From Brevibacillus brevis (GTDB lineage Bacteria > Bacillota > Bacilli > Brevibacillales > Brevibacillaceae): 64,000 nucleotides of DNA. A model generated the notes under the pieces. The model did not search any database, was not told where the DNA came from, and saw only the letters and a list, made by a program, of their open reading frames with translations. Below are positions 17,579 to 26,033 of this stretch, one piece after another. Location of the stretch: contig NZ_CP030117.1 in the NCBI RefSeq assembly GCF_001039275.2, forward strand, positions 2,067,501 to 2,131,500, given 5' to 3'. Position 1 is the stretch's first letter, and each line of letters begins with the position of its first letter. Position numbers and translations under genes: made by a program.

Positions 17579-17606
17579 CAAAAGACCCGTACAGGCGGGT
17601 CTTTTG
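17579..17606. terminator. Terminator after yqxA
   Basis: A perfect 11-base inverted repeat, CAAAAGACCCG at 17579-17589 and CGGGTCTTTTG at 17596-17606, has A/T-runs inside both arms. It ends the gpr-spoIIP-yqxA transcript and marks the left edge of the accessory block. Confidence 0.85.
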
Positions 17607-17764
17607 CATGTGACCACAGTTGCTTCATTCGATCTGCTCAAACAGTGCAAGTGAGGCTACATCAACAATGAAAGGGCTATCATAAAATTCTTGTAGATAA
17701 TTTTCAAACGAGAGTGAAATATTCTTTTTAATCAGTAAAGAGATAATAGTTTGAATTTATTGTG

Positions 17765-17793
17765 TTGCGAAAAAATTGAATAAATGTCATAAT
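17765..17793 (+). promoter_or_regulatory. Candidate sigma-A promoter of the peptide importer operon
   Basis: The stretch 17607-17846 is markedly AT-rich and has no credible ORF. In it TTGCGA at 17765-17770, a 17-base spacer and CATAAT at 17788-17793 fit a sigma-A promoter. The start would lie near 17800, about 45 bases before the first gene. AT-rich sequence upstream could hold CodY or AbrB sites, but none was recognised with confidence. Confidence 0.45.
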
Positions 17794-17846
17794 GTCTACT
17801 GAAAGGTCTATTTTGGAAGTATATATCGGTGAGAGAGGTGAGCCAC

Positions 17847-18815
17847 GTGTCACATCCTGTCCTACAAATCGAAAACCTGCAAACGCACTTTTTCACGGAC
17901 CGCGGCCAAATCCCTGCCGTTGATGGCGTGACGATCACGGTACAAAAAGGAGAAGTAGTCGGTATCGTAGGCGAATCCGGCTGTGGAAAGAGCGTTACCT
18001 CCCTTTCCGTTATGAAGCTAGTACCCAATCCCCCAGGGAGAATCGTGGGAGGTTCGATTAAATTCAAGGGGGAGGACCTCGTATCTGTCGACGAAAAGCG
18101 TATGAGAGACATCCGCGGGAATGAAATTGCGATGATCTTTCAGGAGCCGATGACGTCATTAAATCCGGTGTTTACGATTGGAGACCAGATAGGAGAATCA
18201 GTCCGATTACATACGAAGGCGAGCAAAAAGGACGCAAGAGCACGTGCCATTGAGATGTTGAAAAAAGTCGGAATTCCTCGAGCGGAAGCCATCGTTGATG
18301 AATACCCGCACCAGCTTTCCGGGGGCATGCGACAGCGCGTCATGATTGCGATGGCAATGGCTTGTAATCCGGAGCTTTTGATTGCAGACGAGCCTACTAC
18401 AGCGCTCGACGTGACGATTCAAGCGCAGATTTTGGACCTGATGCGTCAACTAAACCGGGAAGCAGACACAGCCATTCTCCTCATTACCCACGATCTTGGG
18501 GTCGTTGCGGAAATGTGTCACCGCGTCGTGGTGATGTACGCAGGAAACGTGATTGAACAAGGCGATGTTCGTACGATCTTAAAAAATCCAAAGCATCCTT
18601 ATACGATCGGCTTGTTGAATTCGTTGCCCAAGCTCGAAGGATCACAGGAGCGTCTCTATTCGATTCCAGGCAACGTCCCGATTCCGGGTTCGCTTACTGT
18701 CGGATGCCGCTTTGCACCTAGATGCGATAAAGTATCAGACCGATGCCGCAGTGAGATGCCAGAATTAAAAGTGGTAGGGGACAATCACCTTTCCCGCTGC
18801 TGGCTGACCGAATAA
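17847..18815 (+). CDS. Oligopeptide/dipeptide ABC importer, ATPase subunit (DppD/OppD type)
   Basis: This cytoplasmic ATPase powers import of peptides together with its OppF-type partner. The 322-residue protein carries Walker A GESGCGKS near residues 39-46, Q-loop IFQEPMTSLNP, signature LSGGMRQRV near 156, Walker B LLIADEPTTALD, and the H-loop ITHDLGV. The C-terminal oligopeptide/dipeptide extension has CRFAPRCDK with cysteines that in this family can bind an Fe-S cluster. GTG at 17847 is chosen because GAGAGGTG lies seven bases ahead; an in-frame GTG six codons earlier overlaps that site. It is the first gene of a five-gene operon. OppD, AppD and DppD cannot be told apart from sequence alone. 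Confidence 0.93.
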   Translation: MSHPVLQIENLQTHFFTDRGQIPAVDGVTITVQKGEVVGIVGESGCGKSVTSLSVMKLVPNPPGRIVGGSIKFKGEDLVSVDEKRMRDIRGNEIAMIFQEPMTSLNPVFTIGDQIGESVRLHTKASKKDARARAIEMLKKVGIPRAEAIVDEYPHQLSGGMRQRVMIAMAMACNPELLIADEPTTALDVTIQAQILDLMRQLNREADTAILLITHDLGVVAEMCHRVVVMYAGNVIEQGDVRTILKNPKHPYTIGLLNSLPKLEGSQERLYSIPGNVPIPGSLTVGCRFAPRCDKVSDRCRSEMPELKVVGDNHLSRCWLTE

Positions 18816-18833
18816 CCCGAGAGGAGCATGCAG

Positions 18834-19805
18834 GTGGCTGAAGATCTTCTGATCGTAAAAAATTTGAAAAAATACTACCCAATCACAGGCGGTGTTCTTG
18901 GAGGGGAAGTAGGCGTAGTAAAGGCGGTAGATGATGTTTCGTTTACCGTTAAAAGTGGAGAAACTTTGGGGCTGGTAGGTGAGAGCGGCTGTGGAAAGTC
19001 CACGACGGGACGTTCCTTGCTGCGACTGATTGAACCGACCTCCGGTGAAATCAACTTTGACGGTACAGATGTCATGTCGCTTTCCACAGATGCGATGAGA
19101 AAGATGCGACGTGACATGCAAATTGTCTTTCAGGACCCGTTTGCTTCACTTAACCCTAGACATAATATTGAAAAAATTTTGGAAGAGCCTTTGATTGTAC
19201 ATGGTTTGGGTTCTTCGGCAGAGCGAAAAAAGCGTGTGCAGGAAATGCTGGAGATCGTTGGTCTGAGCAGCTATCACGCGAGCCGCTATCCGCATCAATT
19301 TAGCGGAGGACAGAGGCAGCGGATCGGCATTGCGAGAGCGCTGATGCTCAAGCCCAAACTGATCGTTGCGGATGAGCCTGTGTCTGCACTGGACGTATCC
19401 ATTCAGTCGCAGGTGCTCAATCTCATGCAGGATTTGCAACGCGAATTCGGCCTTACATACTTGTTCATTGCCCACGATTTGAGTGTCGTGCGTCATATCA
19501 GTGATCGGGTAGGCGTGATGTACCTTGGCCGAATTGTCGAGCTGACGACAAGTAGCCAATTGTATTCCAATCCGCTCCATCCGTACACGAAAGCGCTATT
19601 GTCGGCGGTACCTTCACCAGACCCTGATGCGGTACGTGAAAGAGTTATCCTCCAGGGAGATGTGCCGAGCCCTGCAAAACCTCCAAGTGGCTGTACATTC
19701 CATACGAGGTGTCCCCATGTAACAGAGGAGTGTCGTACTGTGCGTCCAGAATTTGCGGACACAGGCGACGGTCACTTTGTTGCTTGTCACTTATACAAGT
19801 CCTAA
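18834..19805 (+). CDS. Oligopeptide/dipeptide ABC importer, ATPase subunit (DppF/OppF type)
   Basis: Second ATPase of the peptide importer. About 323 residues with Walker [10 protein letters not shown] near residue 50, Q-loop [11 protein letters not shown], signature [15 protein letters not shown] near 158, Walker [13 protein letters not shown] and [11 protein letters not shown] as H-loop. The C-terminal oligopeptide-binding extension includes CTFHTRCPH with the family cysteines. The likely start is GTG 18834, seven bases from GAGGAG; ATG 18828 is almost touching that site, but cannot be excluded. It is 18 bases downstream of the DppD-type gene. Domain order and length are normal, and all ATPase motifs are intact. 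Confidence 0.92.
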   Translation: MAEDLLIVKNLKKYYPITGGVLGGEVGVVKAVDDVSFTVKSGETLGLVGESGCGKSTTGRSLLRLIEPTSGEINFDGTDVMSLSTDAMRKMRRDMQIVFQDPFASLNPRHNIEKILEEPLIVHGLGSSAERKKRVQEMLEIVGLSSYHASRYPHQFSGGQRQRIGIARALMLKPKLIVADEPVSALDVSIQSQVLNLMQDLQREFGLTYLFIAHDLSVVRHISDRVGVMYLGRIVELTTSSQLYSNPLHPYTKALLSAVPSPDPDAVRERVILQGDVPSPAKPPSGCTFHTRCPHVTEECRTVRPEFADTGDGHFVACHLYKS

Positions 19806-19917
19806 TCGACAAAAGGGAGTCTTGTAAAGGGGGGATGCAAAGCAGGAGGTATTGTATCGACCGACCATCTACCAAAAAGGAACATGCGACCATTATTAGA
19901 AAAAGGGGGATGTTTTC

Positions 19918-21573
19918 ATGAAGAAGAGAGTTCTCTCCGCAACCATGACCAGCCTAGTAGCGCTGGCCATGCTGATTGCTGGATGCTCTAGCACGTCAAC
20001 AACACAAGCGCCGGCAGAACAACCAAAGACAGAAACTCCGGCACCTGCTACTGAGCCTGCAAAAACTGGACCGAAGCAATTAATCGTTGGTCGCGGTGCA
20101 GACACAAAAGGGCTTGACCCAATCACGCAAACAGATGGTGAGACATTTAAGGTAACAGAGAACATTATGGATACATTGATTGGCTTCGCGGATGGCTCAA
20201 CAGAGCTCGCTCCATCGCTGGCTGAGAAATGGGAAGTAACTCCTGATGGTCTCGTTTATACGCTGAAACTGAGATCAGGCGTAAAGTTTCACGATGGAAC
20301 GGATTTCAATGCAGAGGCGGTCAAATACAACTTTGAGCGCTGGAGCGACAAGAGCCATCCACAACATTCACCAGAGGGCTTCGAGTATTACATCAGCCAA
20401 TTCGGTGGATACAAGGGTGACGCGAATCACGTCATCAAATCCGTGGAAGCAGTCGATCCAACCACTGTAAAATTCACCTTGACTCGCCCATTGGCTCCAT
20501 TCCTTGCCAACCTGGCAATGTCTCCTTTCGCGATTGGTTCGCCTGAGGCATTGAAAAAAGATGTTAAGAAATTCAATGAGCATCCAATCGGTACAGGGCC
20601 TTTCAAATTCGTAGAGTGGAAGCGTAATGACACGATCACGCTCGAGAAAAACCCTGATTACTGGAGCCCAGGATATCCGAAGCTGGATAAATTGGTGTTC
20701 AAGGTTATTCCGGAAAACACGGCACGTCTGACTGCTTTGGCTTCTGGTGAGATCGACTTGATGGATGGTCTGAACACAGATGATATCCCGGCAGTAAAAG
20801 ACAACAAAGACCTGCAACTCTTCCTGCGCCCTACTAATAACATTGGATACATCGGCTTTAACGTAGAGAAGAAGCCACTCGACAATCCAAAAGTTCGTGA
20901 AGCCATTGCTTATGCAATTAACAAACCTGAAATCGTAACAGCCTTCTTCGATGGAGTTGGAGAACCAGCAGTCAATCCAATGCCAAAAACCATGTGGGGA
21001 CATAACAACGATATTAAAGATCGTGAGTTTAACCTCGATAAAGCAAAACAATTGCTGGCGGAAGCAGGACATCCAAACGGCTTTAAAATCAAGTTCTGGG
21101 CAATGCCAGTTCCACGTCCGTACATGCCAGAAGGTGTGAAGATTGCAGAAGCAATCCAGCAAGACCTGAAGAAAATCGGGGTTGATGCTGAGATCGTGAC
21201 GATGGAATGGGCAACGTATTTGGAAAAGACTCGTTTGGGTGAGCAAGAAATGTTTATGCTTGGTTGGACAGGTGACAATGGCGACCCTGACAACTTCCTG
21301 GCCGTCTTGCTCGACAAAAACAGCATTGGTAGCAACAACTATACACGCTGGGCAAACGACGAAGCTTCTCAATTGATGATGAAGGCTCAGTCCACTCCAG
21401 ACCAAGCAGAGCGCGAAAAACTGTACAAACAAGTACAAGAGATCATCTTCAAAGATGTGCCAATGGTTCCGCTGGCACACTCTACACCAGCATTGGCAGG
21501 AAAAGCGAATATCGTAGACTACAACCCGCATCCAAAAGGATCTGAAAGTTTGGAAAAGGTAGATTTCAAGTAA
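19918..21573 (+). CDS. Peptide ABC importer, substrate-binding lipoprotein (family 5)
   Basis: This extracellular lipoprotein captures peptides for the importer. The 551-residue product starts with a lipoprotein signal: MKKR, a hydrophobic stretch, then LIAGC with Cys23 as the lipid-anchored residue. A Thr/Pro/Ala/Glu spacer reaches residue 55. The mature part is a family 5 solute-binding protein with LVYTLKLRSGVKFHDGTDFNAEAV near residue 104 and TGPFKFVEWKRNDTITLEKNPDYW near 222. Peptide length preference cannot be read. It is preceded by AAAAAGGGGG and followed by a hairpin that may keep its level above that of the permeases. Confidence 0.94.
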   Translation: MKKRVLSATMTSLVALAMLIAGCSSTSTTQAPAEQPKTETPAPATEPAKTGPKQLIVGRGADTKGLDPITQTDGETFKVTENIMDTLIGFADGSTELAPSLAEKWEVTPDGLVYTLKLRSGVKFHDGTDFNAEAVKYNFERWSDKSHPQHSPEGFEYYISQFGGYKGDANHVIKSVEAVDPTTVKFTLTRPLAPFLANLAMSPFAIGSPEALKKDVKKFNEHPIGTGPFKFVEWKRNDTITLEKNPDYWSPGYPKLDKLVFKVIPENTARLTALASGEIDLMDGLNTDDIPAVKDNKDLQLFLRPTNNIGYIGFNVEKKPLDNPKVREAIAYAINKPEIVTAFFDGVGEPAVNPMPKTMWGHNNDIKDREFNLDKAKQLLAEAGHPNGFKIKFWAMPVPRPYMPEGVKIAEAIQQDLKKIGVDAEIVTMEWATYLEKTRLGEQEMFMLGWTGDNGDPDNFLAVLLDKNSIGSNNYTRWANDEASQLMMKAQSTPDQAEREKLYKQVQEIIFKDVPMVPLAHSTPALAGKANIVDYNPHPKGSESLEKVDFK

Positions 21574-21590
21574 GCTGATTCATAGTAATT

Positions 21591-21630
21591 GGGTAAGAGG
21601 AGTGCATACCTCTTCTTACCCTTCTTTCAT
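21591..21630 (+). terminator. Intra-operon attenuating hairpin after the binding-protein gene
   Basis: GGGTAAGAGG at 21591-21600 pairs imperfectly with CCTCTTCTTACCC at 21609-21621, followed by a T-rich stretch. A partial terminator here would make more binding protein than permease, a common arrangement in ABC importers. Confidence 0.5.
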
Positions 21631-21666
21631 TCATTTGGCGATAATTTTATGCAGGAAGGCGAGGAG

Positions 21667-22677
21667 ATGGCATTGCTAGCTTACAGCATTCGAAGAATTT
21701 TAATGCTCATTCCTGTCTTAGTGGGCATGTCAATCATCGTTTTTTCCATTATTCGTGCCATCCCTGGTGATCCGGCTTTGACGATTTTGGGAGAAAAGGC
21801 AACACCACAAGCGATTGCAGACATACGAGAGGCATTGGGTTTGAATAATCCGTGGTACATACAGTATTTCGATTATATGAAAGATATTTTGAGCGGCAAT
21901 CTTGGGGAATCATTGCAAACGAATGCGCCGATTTCAGATGAAATCTTGCCTTATTTGGCGGCGACGACTGAACTTACGATTGTGAGTATGCTTATTGCTG
22001 TGTTTATCGGTGTAAATGCAGGGATTCTTTCTGCGTGGAAGCAAAACTCCTGGTTTGACTACTGTGCGATGTTGATCGCCTTGGTTGGTGTATCCATGCC
22101 AATTTTTTGGTTAGGTTTGATGGAGCAGTGGGTGTTTGCCCAAGAACTGAAATGGCTGCCATCAGTTGGTCGCGACGATTCGCGTAATCCCGTAGAGGCC
22201 ATTACGCACTTTTATATACTGGATACGATGATCGCTGGTCAGTGGGATCAGCTTTGGGAAGTCATCAAGCATTTGATCCTGCCAGGAATTGCGTTAGGTA
22301 CGATTCCGATGGCGATCATTGCACGCATCACTCGTTCAAGCATGCTGGAAGTCATGCGTGCCGACTATGTCAGAACCGCTCGTGCAAAAGGGCTGACGCA
22401 GTTTTGGGTCGTGTACAAGCATGCGCTGAAAAATGCGATGATCCCTGTCTTGACGGTAATTGGATTGCAAACAGGGTTGCTGTTGGGTGGAGCTGTTTTG
22501 ACAGAAACGATCTTCGGATGGCCAGGTGTCGGTCGTTATATTGTAACCGCCATTGGAAACCGTGACTATCCGGTTATCCAATCCGGTATCCTTGTGATCG
22601 CGACGATTTTCGTCCTGATCAACCTCTTGGTCGACCTTCTGTACGCCTATATCGATCCACGCATCAAATATCGCTAA
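21667..22677 (+). CDS. Peptide ABC importer, permease (DppB/OppB type)
   Basis: Membrane permease of the peptide importer. The 336-residue protein has an N-terminal membrane segment (RRILMLIPVLVGMSIIVFSIIRAIPGDPA is the hallmark of DppB/GsiC/OppB proteins), a large outside loop near residues 30-100, and five more membrane segments. The cytoplasmic EAA loop for ATPase contact is visible as VRTARAKGLTQFWVVYKHALKNA near residue 235. The ATG at 21667 is chosen to match usual N-termini; an ATG six codons earlier is in frame. Seventeen bases separate it from the second permease. Confidence 0.93.
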   Translation: MALLAYSIRRILMLIPVLVGMSIIVFSIIRAIPGDPALTILGEKATPQAIADIREALGLNNPWYIQYFDYMKDILSGNLGESLQTNAPISDEILPYLAATTELTIVSMLIAVFIGVNAGILSAWKQNSWFDYCAMLIALVGVSMPIFWLGLMEQWVFAQELKWLPSVGRDDSRNPVEAITHFYILDTMIAGQWDQLWEVIKHLILPGIALGTIPMAIIARITRSSMLEVMRADYVRTARAKGLTQFWVVYKHALKNAMIPVLTVIGLQTGLLLGGAVLTETIFGWPGVGRYIVTAIGNRDYPVIQSGILVIATIFVLINLLVDLLYAYIDPRIKYR

Positions 22678-22693
22678 GGAGGGACGAAGAGAC

Positions 22694-23599
22694 ATGGCAC
22701 AACCACAATTACAACCACAAGATCAGGTAGTACCTTTAAAAGTGAAGCAAGAAGAAGTAGTCTCTCCTTGGAAGGATGCATGGAGGACGCTACGAAAAAA
22801 CAAGCTGGCGCTGGTGGGCTTCGGGATTATTTTGTTTTTCATTGTTGTGGCGGTATTAGCTCCATGGATTGCGCCGTATCCGTACGACGAAGGTAAGCTA
22901 GTAATGAAAAACAAACCACCTTCCGAAGAGCATTGGTTTGGAACAGATTACAATGGTCGTGATGTGTTTAGTCGCGTTATTTATGGGGCACAAATCTCCT
23001 TGTGGGTAGGGACGTTCTCTGTCATTGGCTCCGTTCTCGCAGGGACCTTGCTCGGTCTTGTGGCAGGATATTATGGCAGATGGATTGATACAATCATTTC
23101 GCGTCTCTTTGATATTATGCTTGCGTTTCCAAGTATTCTTTTGGCAATCGCTGTCGTTGCCATCTTGGGGCCTTCTTTGCAAAATGCCTTGATTGCGATT
23201 GCGATTATTAACATTCCGACATTTGGACGCTTGGTGCGCGCCCGCGTATTGAGTTTGAAGGAAGAAGAATTCGTCATGGCCGCACGGGCAATCGGGATGA
23301 AAAATTCCCGGATTATCATGCAGCATATTTTGCCGAACAGCCTCGCACCAATCATTGTGACAGGGACGATGGGGATCGCCACAGCGATAATCGAAGCAGC
23401 AGCACTTGGCTTTCTTGGACTGGGAGCACAAGCGCCAGAACCGGAATGGGGAAAAATGCTCGCTGATTCACGTCAGTACATTCAGAAAGCACCATGGACT
23501 GTTATTTTTCCAGGGCTCTCTATCATGCTGACAGTTCTCGGCTTTAACTTAATTGGGGACGGTTTGCGCGATGCACTCGACCCGCGGATGAAGAGCTAG
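22694..23599 (+). CDS. Peptide ABC importer, permease (DppC/OppC type)
   Basis: Second permease of the importer, 301 residues. A polar Gln/Pro-rich N-terminal tail of about 30 residues precedes LRKNKLALVGFGIILFFIVVAVLAP, the first membrane segment typical of DppC/OppC. The EHWFGTDYNGRDVFSRVIYGAQISL stretch and the EAA loop FVMAARAIGMKNSRIIMQHILPN near residue 195 are family hallmarks. An AAGGAGGGACGAAGAG site precedes the ATG. It is the last gene of the operon and is followed by a strong terminator shared with the convergent hydrolase gene. Confidence 0.94.
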   Translation: MAQPQLQPQDQVVPLKVKQEEVVSPWKDAWRTLRKNKLALVGFGIILFFIVVAVLAPWIAPYPYDEGKLVMKNKPPSEEHWFGTDYNGRDVFSRVIYGAQISLWVGTFSVIGSVLAGTLLGLVAGYYGRWIDTIISRLFDIMLAFPSILLAIAVVAILGPSLQNALIAIAIINIPTFGRLVRARVLSLKEEEFVMAARAIGMKNSRIIMQHILPNSLAPIIVTGTMGIATAIIEAAALGFLGLGAQAPEPEWGKMLADSRQYIQKAPWTVIFPGLSIMLTVLGFNLIGDGLRDALDPRMKS

Positions 23600-23608
23600 T
23601 TAAATTGT

Positions 23609-23654
23609 AAAAAGACAGAAGGAGCTGGAGTTGCCCGTCCTTCTGTCTTTTTCT
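23609..23654. terminator. Bidirectional terminator after the peptide importer
   Basis: AAAAGACAGAAGGA at 23610-23623 pairs exactly with TCCTTCTGTCTTTT at 23638-23651, with T-runs on both strands. It ends the importer operon and, read the other way, the minus-strand hydrolase gene. Confidence 0.9.
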
Positions 23655-23660
23655 TTATCC

Positions 23661-24431
23661 TTAACCTTTTTCCATGAAGGTGCGGCACAACTGATTGAAA
23701 ACAGGAGCAGCTTTCGTGATGACTTGATGCTTCACGTTAGGGATCATCTCGAGTTTTATTTTTGGCAATTTCATGGTAAGCATTTGCGCATAATGGTGCA
23801 TCCGTTGATCTTGTTTGCCATAGGCAAGTAAAATCGGTAGCTGGATGTTGCCCAGACGCTCCGTACACTGATAACGATGTCCCGCAGCGTAAAGGTACTT
23901 TAAGCTGTTGGGATCTGTTTTGGAGGCGTGGGCCGTCCATTTCTCCCGCATTTCTGGGTCATCGACATGGGAGGAAGCAATTGAACGGGCAAGAAGAGGA
24001 ACGCCGTGAAGCATCGACAACGCCTGTGCCACCCAAAATCGTCCATGCAAATACAGGTCATTCACTTCGGAAAAACCACTCGCGAGAATTCCGCCTTGTA
24101 CATGATCAGGATAGCGAAGACAGTATTCAAGGGCGATAGAAGCACCTTGGGAGTACCCCAAAATAAAGGGACGTTCAATGCCGAGTGACCCGACAAGTTT
24201 ATGGAGCCGTTCTGTCAGCTCCCCAATGGAAAAGGGCTTCTCCATCGGTGAACTGTCGCCATGGCCGGGCAGATCAGGGACAATGAGCTGATATGTATCT
24301 GCGAGTGTTTGCTGATAAACAAAATTGATGGAGCCGATGCATGGTGCATGAATACACAATAGCGGCTGGCCTTTCCCTGATATGTGAAAAGCAAACTGCT
24401 TGCCATCCTGATGGACGAGTATTTGTTCCAT
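23661..24431 (-). CDS. Alpha/beta hydrolase
   Basis: The 256-residue protein has the alpha/beta hydrolase fold. The nucleophile elbow GYSQGAS near residue 92 carries the catalytic serine; the oxyanion-hole region is LLCIHAPCIGSINF near residue 25 (HGxG-type position); the acid lies in YGKQDQRMH near 205 and the histidine in NVKHQVITKAAP near the C-terminus. No signal peptide, so cytoplasmic. The substrate is unknown. The start at 24431 follows AGGGTGGGGTG; the longer frame upstream runs into the divergent promoter region. It faces away from the M24 peptidase, with 115 bases between their starts. Confidence 0.85.
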   Translation of the reverse strand: MEQILVHQDGKQFAFHISGKGQPLLCIHAPCIGSINFVYQQTLADTYQLIVPDLPGHGDSSPMEKPFSIGELTERLHKLVGSLGIERPFILGYSQGASIALEYCLRYPDHVQGGILASGFSEVNDLYLHGRFWVAQALSMLHGVPLLARSIASSHVDDPEMREKWTAHASKTDPNSLKYLYAAGHRYQCTERLGNIQLPILLAYGKQDQRMHHYAQMLTMKLPKIKLEMIPNVKHQVITKAAPVFNQLCRTFMEKG

Positions 24432-24546
24432 TTTCGTTTTCACCCCACCCTTAGGTTGTCCGATACGAAGTAGATTTTTCAATTGAAGTCTTCTTTTTTT
24501 GATGGGGAAGTGGTATTCTCGCAATAGAATAATTGGTGAAAGCAGG

Positions 24547-25650
24547 GTGAAGAAGTTGTTTCAAGAGCGCATTTCGAAGCTCCACACGTTTTTGACAGAG
24601 CAAGAGCTGAACGCGGTGTTGATTACCTCTCCCAAGCACGTCTACTATTTGACCGGATTTTTTACAGACCCGCATGAACGTTTTATGGGTCTCGTTATTC
24701 CTGCGGAGGGAAAACCTTCTTTAATTGTACCTGCTCTTGATCGTGAGGCAGCGGCAGAGGCTTCGTTCGTTCAAGATATCCATACACATACGGATATCCA
24801 AAACCCGTATGAAATCCTCAAGCAAGTGTTGCCAGCGAACTTGACGAAGCTGGGTATTGAGAAAAGTCATATGACTGTCGAGCGCTATGAAGCACTTGGA
24901 CAGGTTGTTCTGGCGTCGAGCTATGTAGATGTAGAAGAGCCACTGCGTGAGATGCGTTTGATCAAATCCGCGGATGAAGTGGATCGTCTGAAGCACGCGG
25001 TTCAGTTGGTCGAGGATTCCTTGCGGGAGACCCTGAAAAAAGTCAAGACAGGCATGACCGAGACAGAAATCGTAGCTGAGCTGGAATTCCAGATGAAGCG
25101 CTTGGGTGCCGAAGGTCCATCCTTTACGTCCATGGTATTGGCAGGGGAGAAGTCGGCACTGCCACACGGGAAACCAGGAACGCGCCAAGTGCAAGAAGGC
25201 GACTTGCTTTTATTTGATATTGGAGTAGCGGCGAACGGATATGTATCCGATATTACCCGTACCTTTGCTGTAGGCGAGATCAGTGCCCAGCTTCAAGAAA
25301 TTTACGAGACAGTATTGGCTGCCAACGAAGCGGCAATTGCTGAGATTCGTCCGGGTGTGACCTTTGCGCATTTGGACAAAACCGCGCGCGATGTCATCAC
25401 CGCAAAAGGTTACGGAGAATACTTCATGCACCGTCTGGGGCATGGACTTGGGATGGATGTACATGAATATCCGTCTGTTCACAGCCAGAACCAAGAAGTA
25501 CTTCGTCCAGGGATGGTCTTTACGATCGAGCCGGGCATCTATCTGCCAGGTGTAGGCGGCGTGCGGATTGAAGACGATGTATTAGTTACGGAGACGGGTG
25601 TTGAAATTCTCACGCAGTTCCCGAAAAAACTGACTTCTATCAATGAATGA
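24547..25650 (+). CDS. M24 family Xaa-Pro peptidase
   Basis: A metallopeptidase that removes residues next to proline. The 367-residue protein has the N-terminal creatinase-like domain (about 1-130, NAVLITSPKHVYYLTGFF near 22) and the C-terminal pita-bread domain. All metal ligands are visible: the two aspartates in DIGVAANGYVSDITR near 223, the histidine in HRLGHGLGMDVHEYP near 299, and the two glutamates in FTIEPGIYL and GVRIEDDVLV. The likely start is GTG 24547, giving VKKLFQERISKLHTFL; the ribosome site there is modest, so the start is less certain. Family names such as PepQ, PepP or YqhT cannot be separated here. Its position beside a peptide importer fits a role in using imported peptides. 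Confidence 0.92.
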   Translation: MKKLFQERISKLHTFLTEQELNAVLITSPKHVYYLTGFFTDPHERFMGLVIPAEGKPSLIVPALDREAAAEASFVQDIHTHTDIQNPYEILKQVLPANLTKLGIEKSHMTVERYEALGQVVLASSYVDVEEPLREMRLIKSADEVDRLKHAVQLVEDSLRETLKKVKTGMTETEIVAELEFQMKRLGAEGPSFTSMVLAGEKSALPHGKPGTRQVQEGDLLLFDIGVAANGYVSDITRTFAVGEISAQLQEIYETVLAANEAAIAEIRPGVTFAHLDKTARDVITAKGYGEYFMHRLGHGLGMDVHEYPSVHSQNQEVLRPGMVFTIEPGIYLPGVGGVRIEDDVLVTETGVEILTQFPKKLTSINE

Positions 25651-25675
25651 ATAAATCGTAACAATTGAATACGTA

Positions 25676-25860
25676 TCGAATGGTGCTAGATGGTATATGC
25701 CGTCAGCTTAAAAGGGAAGTCCGGTGAGAAACCGGCGCGGTCCCGCCACTGTAACGAGGAGCGCCCAGCGAATAGCCACTGTTTTTTGCGAGACAAAAAA
25801 TGGGAAGGTAGCTGGGGGTGTTGATTCGTAAGCCAGGAGACCTGCCATGCGAGCATATAC
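25676..25860 (+). promoter_or_regulatory. Cobalamin riboswitch
   Basis: The leader carries the conserved cobalamin aptamer pieces in order: GGTGCTAGATGG and GGGAAGTCCGGTG, then GAAACCGGCGCGGTCCCG followed by CCACTGTAACG, and finally the B12 box AGCCAGGAGACCTGCC at 25831-25846. A terminator hairpin lies 90 bases downstream, then a btuF-like gene. Binding of adenosylcobalamin would be expected to switch off the transporter. The exact ends are approximate. Confidence 0.95.
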
Positions 25861-25948
25861 AATCGACCCACGAGGATGGGGCAGATGTGGAAGCAGTCTA
25901 TGAACGGGCGCCTTTGCGCCTGCTTATCGCTATATCTACGTTTGTCAT

Positions 25949-25982
25949 GCACCTCCCGATTGAAATGGGGGGTGCTTTTTTT
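25949..25982 (+). terminator. Riboswitch expression-platform terminator
   Basis: GCACCTCCC at 25949-25957 pairs with GGGGGGTGC at 25967-25975, followed by seven T. It lies between the B12 box and the btuF-like gene, as expected for transcription attenuation. Confidence 0.9.
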
Positions 25983-26033
25983 GTGGAGGATTTGGTTCAA
26001 CCCATCATATATATACAGAAAAGGGGATGACAG

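Noticed and set aside
20368..21531. A 387-codon open frame opposite the peptide-binding lipoprotein gene
   Set aside because: Composition rich in Cys, His, Phe and Trp and no motifs; the plus-strand lipoprotein has a clear signal and family pattern.
24514..24531. TATTCT/AGAATA inverted repeat between the hydrolase and the M24 peptidase genes
   Set aside because: Too short to name as an operator and common by chance in AT-rich promoters.
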